Shown here: one piece after another, positions 1 through 5,186 of the stretch
How positions within the stretch are numbered: position 1 is the first letter of the stretch
How the letters are laid out: every line of letters starts with the position of its first letter
DNA from: Sulfurimonas sp.
GTDB lineage: Bacteria > Campylobacterota > Campylobacteria > Campylobacterales > Sulfurimonadaceae
Assembly (NCBI GenBank): GCA_027066935.1
Contig: JAMOMX010000457.1
Location: 1-5,186, forward strand
Length of the DNA stretch: 5,186 nt
Direction of reading: 5' to 3'
Made by a program: the position numbers and the translations under genes
The notes under the pieces: generated by a model
Database searches by the model: none
What the model saw: the letters and a program-made list of their open reading frames with translations, nothing else
Told to the model about the DNA's origin: nothing

Positions 1-2799
1 TTCTACAGTTTTATTCAAATTATTATGTATACACTCATTGCATTTAATTGATATAGGAAGATTACAAAAATTGTTATCACTACCCATTAAAAAGAATGAT
101 GGGCACAATGATAAAAAATCATGAAAGACATACTCTATTTTTATATTATATGACTTTTTTATCTCTTTAATAGTTTTAAATACATTAATTAATTCACTTT
201 CTTTAATAAAAACCAAATTATTAATAAAAATATTTTTAATATCTATTTGAGTAAATAATACTTTTAACTCAAATATATTCTTCAAACTATACTTATGTTC
301 AATTTCACCATACCGTGTAGAAAGCACCCACTCTTTTCTATCTATAGAGTGAGTTAATAATAAAACTTTATAATTTTTATCGCTAAAATAGTTAATTTTA
401 TCTTCTCTATATAAATATGCTCCACCTTTTTCGTTATCTAAATCTATTATCAATAAACATTTTTTTGTAGATTGTGATAACATAAGTGAAGCAGCTACTC
501 TATATTTTAACCAAGGATCTTGTTTTATAAAATTTTCAATAGATGCCATAGCATCAGGCCATCTTCTTTGCAATAACTTACTATTAGTCTGCATAAGAAA
601 TTGTTTTTCACTACTATCAAAACTACCCCCATGGTTATGAAATACAAATAAATTTGGACACAATACATTTCTCCAGCCATGATGAATTGCTCTCATACAC
701 CAATCATTTTCTTCTCCATAGCCTTTGCCAAATGCTTTAGCATCAAAAGAACCAATTTCATCCCAACATAATTTATTTATAGCCATACAAAATCCAACAC
801 CTGAATGAATATCACAATCCTTATCTATCTTAGGATTTAAACTTTGAAATGCGTTATCTACTTCTTGAAATGTGAAACCTGATGGCAATTTATTATCCTC
901 TCCAAAAATCGGATAACTAAAAAATACTGCACTATTTGAAAATGGTGTAATTGATGCAATCTTATCAGTAGTATAAAATGGTGTCACAAGTCTACTTAAC
1001 CATCTTTTAGGTACTACAACATCTGTATTTAAAATTACAAAGAATTTACTTTTCACTTTTGTAACAGCAAAATTTATAGTTTGTGTAAAACCAAGATTAG
1101 TAGAGTTTTCAAAATAAAAACAATTATCTTTATTATCTATTTTATCTAAAATATATTGTTTAACTTTATAGTCTGGACTAGCATCATTAATAATTATCAA
1201 GCGATATTTTATATCAGTATTATTAAACAAACTATCAAATAAGGGTTCTAAATATTCCATCCCATTATAAACCGGTATTACAATATCAATTGTATCTCTG
1301 ATATTATGTATCATTGGTGACTTAATAAGTACATTGTTTAATTTAGTAATAGGAGTATGCCTAGCTATAGATTTATATGGCAATATTCTTTTTCTGACTT
1401 TAACAATTACTTCTCTAAACCTTCCATTTTTTATAAAAGAAAGTGTTTTTCTTATATTTTTCAATAATAATATTAATATAGGTGGCATTAACTTTTTAAT
1501 TCTGTTTTTAATACGCATAGATTGTGCAATTTGCTCTAATTGCTTATTTGAGGAATATAGTGTTTCTATCTCTTTTTGTTTTTTTATAAATTCTATTTTA
1601 TACTCTTCAGCCTGCTTATCCCTTTCTTGAATTTGCTTATTCTTTTCTTGAATTTGCTTATTCTTTTCTTGAATTTGTTTATTCTTTCCTTGAATTTGTT
1701 TATTCTTTTCTTGAATTTGCTCATTCTTTTCTTGAATTTGCTCATCTTTTAAACTCTCTATTAATCTAATCTTTTTAAAATTAAATTCTATATTATCAAC
1801 ACATTTAATATCTGATACATCAACTATTATTTTAGGAACACCATATAAAAAAGATATTGATTTATCTCTATTTTTTATTCCAGAATGAGAGTAACTATTA
1901 ATTTCATTACCATTTATAATAATACTTTCAATATCAACATCTAATGCCAACTCTAAAGGTACAAACATTATAGAAAATATATTTTTATACTTACTGATAT
2001 TAAATATAAATGATAATGTTTTTGAGAAATCTACATATTGTATTATTTTTTCTTTTTCATTAAATCCCATACCTGTATCTATATATAATATTTGTTTTTG
2101 TTTACTATCAAATTCAATTACTTTCTTGCACTTTGCCTTTTTTGCTTCAATAATAAATTGATACACTTCACCATATGGTCTCTTTTTTAATTCCAAACTT
2201 AAAGAATCTGATAAACTTTCATAATCATTATAAAATTCAGTATTTGAAGGAGCTATATACACTGCACTTTGATAACATATATTAAAACCTGATTTTAGAA
2301 TCAATTCTTCCAATGTTTTTTTTGTAAAAAACCTTATATGTGTATTATCCAATATACCTTCATTGTTATAATAAAAATTATCTTTTAACAACTCTATAAT
2401 TATTGAATTATGAGCTATATTTGGTAATGAAACTAAAATACTACCATTATCTGCCAATAAATCACCAGATTTATGTAGCACTTCTTCAGGATAATATAAA
2501 TGCTCCAATACATCCGCAAATATTATATAATCAAATCGTATACCACGATACTCGTTTAACCAAAAATAATCTTCTATATTACCTACAATAATCTTTTCTG
2601 AGTATTTTGAAGTCTCTTTTGCTGCTTCTTCATCGAGTTCTACAGTATAAACTTTACAATTTAATTCTCTTTGCAAATATTTTGTCATACGACCATTTGC
2701 CGGACCAAACTCTAAAATAACACTATTTTTACTTATTCTATTTAAAATTATAGAAGCACTATTTTTAGTACTCAAATCTAAATCAAAATCATACTTCAT
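1..2799 (-). CDS. Giant multidomain protein: SAM methyltransferase, beta domain, coiled coil, GT2 and GT4-like glycosyltransferase (3' end beyond window)
   Basis: A single frame is open for 933 codons from the ATG at 2799 to the left edge, so the C-terminus is missing. Domains: a class I SAM methyltransferase (about 1-175) with motif I ILEFGPANGRMTKYL (28-42), acidic Glu54 after strand 2, and FDYIIFADVLEHL (89-101); a beta-rich domain of unknown role (about 226-345) beginning near LYIDTGMGF (238-246); a coiled coil (about 346-428) with six QIQEKNK-type heptads; a basic, hydrophobic stretch LMPPILILLLKNIRK (437-451); a GT2 domain (about 503-765) with IDIVIPVYNG (504-513), IINDASPD (536-543), NTDVVVP (591-597), GYGEENDW (693-700) and FHNHGGSF (720-727); and the start of a GT4-like domain (about 775 on) with HDFLSLCP (893-900). 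It probably adds sugars and a methyl cap to the polysaccharide exported by the neighbouring Wzt system, at the inner membrane. Sugar, acceptor and methyl target cannot be read from sequence. The start is supported by a typical N-terminus and a weak ribosome binding site. Confidence 0.93.
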   Translation of the reverse strand, partial: MKYDFDLDLSTKNSASIILNRISKNSVILEFGPANGRMTKYLQRELNCKVYTVELDEEAAKETSKYSEKIIVGNIEDYFWLNEYRGIRFDYIIFADVLEHLYYPEEVLHKSGDLLADNGSILVSLPNIAHNSIIIELLKDNFYYNNEGILDNTHIRFFTKKTLEELILKSGFNICYQSAVYIAPSNTEFYNDYESLSDSLSLELKKRPYGEVYQFIIEAKKAKCKKVIEFDSKQKQILYIDTGMGFNEKEKIIQYVDFSKTLSFIFNISKYKNIFSIMFVPLELALDVDIESIIINGNEINSYSHSGIKNRDKSISFLYGVPKIIVDVSDIKCVDNIEFNFKKIRLIESLKDEQIQEKNEQIQEKNKQIQGKNKQIQEKNKQIQEKNKQIQERDKQAEEYKIEFIKKQKEIETLYSSNKQLEQIAQSMRIKNRIKKLMPPILILLLKNIRKTLSFIKNGRFREVIVKVRKRILPYKSIARHTPITKLNNVLIKSPMIHNIRDTIDIVIPVYNGMEYLEPLFDSLFNNTDIKYRLIIINDASPDYKVKQYILDKIDNKDNCFYFENSTNLGFTQTINFAVTKVKSKFFVILNTDVVVPKRWLSRLVTPFYTTDKIASITPFSNSAVFFSYPIFGEDNKLPSGFTFQEVDNAFQSLNPKIDKDCDIHSGVGFCMAINKLCWDEIGSFDAKAFGKGYGEENDWCMRAIHHGWRNVLCPNLFVFHNHGGSFDSSEKQFLMQTNSKLLQRRWPDAMASIENFIKQDPWLKYRVAASLMLSQSTKKCLLIIDLDNEKGGAYLYREDKINYFSDKNYKVLLLTHSIDRKEWVLSTRYGEIEHKYSLKNIFELKVLFTQIDIKNIFINNLVFIKESELINVFKTIKEIKKSYNIKIEYVFHDFLSLCPSFFLMGSDNNFCNLPISIKCNECIHNNLNKTVE
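1615..1740 (-). repeat. 21-bp tandem repeat, six copies, encoding coiled-coil heptads
   Basis: Six units of exactly 21 bp encode residues 354-395 of the multidomain protein, consensus QIQEKNK. On the plus strand ttgaatttg starts at 1627, 1648, 1669, 1690, 1711 and 1732. The inner copies are almost identical in DNA (one Glu to Gly change, a few silent changes), and the copy at the 3' end of the gene has diverged to QIQERDK. Each unit is one heptad, with Ile and Asn placed as core d and a positions. Copy-number change would lengthen or shorten the coiled coil by about one nanometre per unit without breaking the frame. Confidence 0.95.
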
Positions 2800-4003
2800 T
2801 AGTTTTCCACTTATGTTCTAATATACATATACCCTCACCTACATATGGTGTATGCACAATAAATTTTTTATACTTTGATTTATAGTCAAAAGAAACGGAA
2901 GCATTTCTTTCAAATAATGCAACATCAAAAAAATAACTTCCTCCTAATAAATTAATCTTTTTATATTCTAATGTAAAAGTATTTATACCTTTATTCCAAG
3001 GGATTTTTATACAATCCAATAAGGTATTTAATCCACATATATACTGATTATCTATGGAATGTATAGCAATTCCAAGGACTGGTTCTTTAATAGTATCATC
3101 ATAAACTTCATATTGAACTACTACATCTATACAATCTAAATAGTGCATATCTTTAACTAAATGTTCATCTTTAAGAATTGATATCTTTTTAATTTCAGCA
3201 ATATTATTATTTAATACTTGACTATCTTTAGGATCGTCAATTTTTTCTTTCATTTTCAAAAAATCTATATATCTATCTGTAATATAATCAGTATCACCTA
3301 TTGACTGTAACTCTCCATTATTTATCCACATGGTATATGTGCAAAACCTCTTAACAGAACTTATATCATGGGTTACAAATAAAATTGTCCTACCAGACTC
3401 TCTAAATTCATTAAACTTCTCCATGCATTTAAGCTGAAAATGCATATCACCTACACTTAATGCTTCATCAATAATCAAAATATCAGGCTCCACATTAATA
3501 GCCACGGCAAAAGCAAGTCTAGCAAACATCCCACTACTATACATCTTCACAGGCTGGTAAACGAACTCTCCTATATCTGCAAACTCTAGTATTGCATCAA
3601 CTTTACTATCCATCTCCTCTTTTGTAAAACCCATAATAGTTCCATTTAGATAGATATTTTCCAGCCCTGTCATCTCAGGGTTAAACCCAGCTCCAAGCTC
3701 CAAAAGCGAAGCTATCTTACCATCTACTTTGACTTCTCCACTTGTAGGAGTTAAAACACCAGTGATAATTTTTAAAAGTGTAGATTTACCTGCTCCATTT
3801 TTACCGATGATGCCAACTGTCTCCCCTTTTTTGATCTCAAAACTCACATCATTAAGTGCATAAAAATCATGATGATAAGACTTTTTAAATGGATTTAGAG
3901 CCTCTTTTAGTCTATCTACTGGTTTACCATAAAGATGATATATTTTTGTAAGATTTTTAACACTTATGGCTATTTTGTTATCTTGAGTTATATTATCTAC
4001 CAT
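2789..4003 (-). CDS. wzt: Wzt-type ATPase of polysaccharide ABC exporter with C-terminal carbohydrate-recognition domain
   Basis: This is the ATPase of an O-antigen/capsule ABC exporter, expected to work at the cytoplasmic face of the inner membrane with a Wzm-type permease. The 404-residue protein is complete. The nucleotide-binding domain (about 10-245) has Walker A GKNGAGKS (67-74), the Wzt/TagH-typical LLELGAGFNPE (100-110), signature YSSGMFARLAFA (155-166), Walker B DILIIDE (174-180), D-loop SVGD (183-186) and H-loop His212. Residues about 265-404 form a separate beta-rich tail of the Wzt C-terminal type, which in E. coli O9a binds the modified non-reducing end of the glycan. The length is close to O9a Wzt. 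The gene overlaps both neighbours by 11 bases. No permease gene is adjacent on either side within the window. GC content is much lower in the tail than in most of the ATPase domain, suggesting the tail was exchanged. TagH-type teichoic acid exporters share the ATPase domain, but the tail favours Wzt. Confidence 0.95.
   Translation of the reverse strand: MVDNITQDNKIAISVKNLTKIYHLYGKPVDRLKEALNPFKKSYHHDFYALNDVSFEIKKGETVGIIGKNGAGKSTLLKIITGVLTPTSGEVKVDGKIASLLELGAGFNPEMTGLENIYLNGTIMGFTKEEMDSKVDAILEFADIGEFVYQPVKMYSSGMFARLAFAVAINVEPDILIIDEALSVGDMHFQLKCMEKFNEFRESGRTILFVTHDISSVKRFCTYTMWINNGELQSIGDTDYITDRYIDFLKMKEKIDDPKDSQVLNNNIAEIKKISILKDEHLVKDMHYLDCIDVVVQYEVYDDTIKEPVLGIAIHSIDNQYICGLNTLLDCIKIPWNKGINTFTLEYKKINLLGGSYFFDVALFERNASVSFDYKSKYKKFIVHTPYVGEGICILEHKWKTNEV
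2806..2812 (-). promoter_or_regulatory. Weak ribosome binding site of the multidomain methyltransferase/glycosyltransferase gene
   Basis: AAGTGGA lies six bases before the ATG at 2799, within the end of the ATPase gene. It is only a partial Shine-Dalgarno match, so translation may depend partly on ribosomes finishing the upstream gene, whose stop is 11 bases into this one. Confidence 0.45.
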
Positions 4004-5186
4004 CTATCTTCCAATATCCATCTTTTCTGCCACCTAGCCTTTTTAATATACCATTTGATTTTAAATCCGATAGATGCTGTTTTATAGCATTGTTACTTAC
4101 CCCTATATTTTGGGCTAATTCATCTCTGGTCATTTTGGGGTTTTCTTTTAAGAACTCTACTATCTTCTCTTTTGTAGTCTTTTGGGTAGTCTTTTGGGTA
4201 GTCTTTTGGGTAGTCTTTTGGGTAGTCTGGTAAAATATAACTTGAACTGATGCAAAAGTATATCTATATTCAGGTTCAGGTAGTCCCATCTTTAGACAAT
4301 CTTTTACAATATTGTTTGTTCCTTTTCCCCAGCTTTCAACAAAACCAGCTTTATAAAACATATTTGCGATGATAGGGTTAAATGGCTTTGAAATATGGTT
4401 TTCTTTAAATTTTTCTATGGGAACCTCAGCTGATAAAGTGGCTCCATTTGAAAAAACCATCTTCTCATCATAAACTCGAATTTGCAAAACAGTAGTATCA
4501 GTATAATCTCTATGAATCAAGGCATTTATAACAGCTTCTCTGATCGCATCATAGGGGTATTCTAAAGTCTCTACCCTCTGTAATCCATCATAAGAGATAT
4601 AGCTATGCAGATACTTGGTTCTAAGTATATCTATAATCTTTTCTAGTTGCTGAAAAAGGTTTCCCTCTATGATATCACTTGTAAGTAGCTCGCTATCACT
4701 TAAAAATTTACCTATCTTAGAGTGAGATTGGATAAAATACTTTTGAGGATTTTTACCAAAAAGTAGTACTGCTGCTCTTTTTAAATATTTACCATCATAT
4801 AGATTGAGCCTTTGAAGAAGTGTTTTTAAGTCTTTTTCTTGATCTATAAGCGGAGCTCTTTTTCTAGTCCAAGCTTTAAACTTTTCTATAGTTTCAAGAT
4901 CAATCTCTTTTATTGTAAACGCAGTAACTACTATATCATCCCAGGTTTTACCATATCTTTTAAGAAGAAAATTTGTAAGATTAAATCCATTTAGCTCTAT
5001 AGTATTACTTCCACTTCGCTTATAAAACTTTCCACTATATGAGACTGGAGCAAAAGTTTTCTCTACAGTTATCTTAATAATATCTTTTTCTTGCATCTTT
5101 ATAAATGTAACATCTACCAAAAGTCCTAGTCTGTTATTTATCTTATTTGGCAAAGTTTCTAAAAGTGAGTTTAGCTCTTTGATTTC
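3993..5186 (-). CDS. AlbA_2/Schlafen-type ATP-binding putative transcriptional regulator (5' end beyond window)
   Basis: This gene encodes a putative DNA-binding, ATP-binding regulator of the family often annotated as RecG-like or 'AAA_4/AlbA_2'; its target is unknown. The frame is open to the right edge. The TTG at 5153 is an internal Leu codon, because 11 more in-frame residues (EIKELNSLLET) precede it and match the family. The true start and the first part of AlbA_2 are therefore missing. Numbering from that Leu: the end of AlbA_2 has YKRSGSNTIEL (44-54); the GHKL-like domain has an N-box-like EAVINALIHRDY (206-217), VYDEKMVFSNGA (227-238) and WGKGT (275-279); four TTQK units (310-325) form a linker; a winged helix-turn-helix fills about 328-386 (TRDELAQNIGVSNNAIKQHL). 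The stop overlaps the following ABC ATPase gene by 11 bases, so the two are probably co-transcribed. The family is clear, but a regulatory link to the polysaccharide genes is only inferred from position. Confidence 0.9.
   Translation of the reverse strand, partial: EIKELNSLLETLPNKINNRLGLLVDVTFIKMQEKDIIKITVEKTFAPVSYSGKFYKRSGSNTIELNGFNLTNFLLKRYGKTWDDIVVTAFTIKEIDLETIEKFKAWTRKRAPLIDQEKDLKTLLQRLNLYDGKYLKRAAVLLFGKNPQKYFIQSHSKIGKFLSDSELLTSDIIEGNLFQQLEKIIDILRTKYLHSYISYDGLQRVETLEYPYDAIREAVINALIHRDYTDTTVLQIRVYDEKMVFSNGATLSAEVPIEKFKENHISKPFNPIIANMFYKAGFVESWGKGTNNIVKDCLKMGLPEPEYRYTFASVQVIFYQTTQKTTQKTTQKTTQKTTKEKIVEFLKENPKMTRDELAQNIGVSNNAIKQHLSDLKSNGILKRLGGRKDGYWKIDGR
4008..4012 (-). promoter_or_regulatory. 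Ribosome binding site of the Wzt-type ATPase gene
   Basis: GGAAG lies four bases before the ATG at 4003, inside the last codons of the upstream regulator gene. With the 11-base overlap, it supports this ATG and coupled translation of the two genes. The spacing is slightly short. Confidence 0.6.
4179..4226 (-). repeat. 12-bp tandem repeat, four copies, encoding TTQK
   Basis: Four uninterrupted 12-bp units (plus strand gtcttttgggta) encode TTQK four times, followed by a degenerate TTKE. They form the hydrophilic linker between the ATP-binding domain and the winged helix of the regulator. The unit is a multiple of three, so gain or loss of copies keeps the frame. From family knowledge, comparable TQK-rich linkers recur in AlbA_2 regulators, so the repeat is probably a flexible spacer and not a mobile element. 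Confidence 0.93.

Noticed and set aside
1579..1585. Homopolymer T tract (A7 in coding sense) as a phase-variation switch
   Set aside because: Seven As in Lys-rich, very AT-rich coding DNA are expected by chance. No long G or C tract of the kind used for phase variation in Campylobacterota is present.
1334..1630. 98-codon plus-strand open frame with hydrophobic translation
   Set aside because: It lies wholly inside the minus-strand multidomain gene, opposite the coiled coil and the linker before GT2. Its Phe/Leu/Ile-rich translation is what antisense of Lys/Asn/Glu-rich coding DNA gives, and no convincing ribosome binding site or family resemblance is seen.
1615..1740. Regularly spaced repeat as a possible CRISPR array
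   Set aside because: The units are directly adjacent with no spacers, are 21 bp long, and translate in frame into heptads of a longer coiled coil.
2403..2591. 62-codon plus-strand open frame
   Set aside because: It lies antisense to the methyltransferase domain, is short, and its product resembles nothing I recognise.
2789..2820. Promoter or terminator between the ATPase and the multidomain gene
   Set aside because: The genes overlap and there is no inverted repeat followed by a T run. AT-rich hexamers resembling a -10 box occur everywhere in this composition and carry no weight.
3993..5186. RecG helicase
   Set aside because: Proteins of this family are often labelled RecG-like, but there are no helicase motifs; the visible motifs are AlbA_2, a GHKL-like N-box and a winged helix.

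Overview
The window is coding on the minus strand from end to end. It holds three overlapping genes transcribed from the right edge towards the left edge, and two of the three run off the window. There is no intergenic space, RNA gene, terminator, insertion sequence or CRISPR array. The DNA is AT-rich and the proteins are rich in Lys, Asn and Ile. This style, with a surface-polysaccharide export locus, fits a Campylobacterota-like bacterium (Arcobacter/Sulfurimonas type). That assignment is an inference from composition only; no phylogenetic marker is present.

Layout in order of transcription. (1) 5186-3993: the C-terminal 397 residues of an AlbA_2/Schlafen-type ATP-binding putative transcriptional regulator (RecG-C-terminal-like), with a four-copy TTQK linker and a winged helix-turn-helix. 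Its start lies beyond the right edge. (2) 4003-2789: a complete Wzt-type ATPase of a polysaccharide ABC exporter, with all nucleotide-binding motifs and a C-terminal domain of the Wzt carbohydrate-recognition type. (3) 2799 to beyond position 1: the first 933 residues of a very large multidomain protein, which has no stop in the window. It reads as SAM methyltransferase, beta-rich domain, heptad-repeat coiled coil, basic/hydrophobic segment, GT2 glycosyltransferase and the beginning of a GT4-like glycosyltransferase. Both gene junctions are 11-base overlaps, which suggests translational coupling.

Functional reading. Genes 2 and 3 look like parts of an ABC-dependent (Wzm/Wzt) O-antigen or capsule system. 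In the studied E. coli O9a case, the coiled-coil methyltransferase-kinase WbdD caps the chain and measures its length, and the Wzt C-terminal domain recognises the capped end. Here a methyltransferase and coiled coil are fused to glycosyltransferases and encoded directly after the Wzt. This suggests a single-chain relative of that capping/ruler system. The coiled coil is encoded by six in-frame 21-bp tandem repeats, so its length could change by repeat slippage. The permease partner (Wzm) is not in the window; the upstream position holds the AlbA_2 regulator instead. Base composition falls from about 30-50% GC in the ATPase domain to about 20-25% in the Wzt tail and gene 3, which suggests a mosaic locus with an exchange junction inside the Wzt gene.
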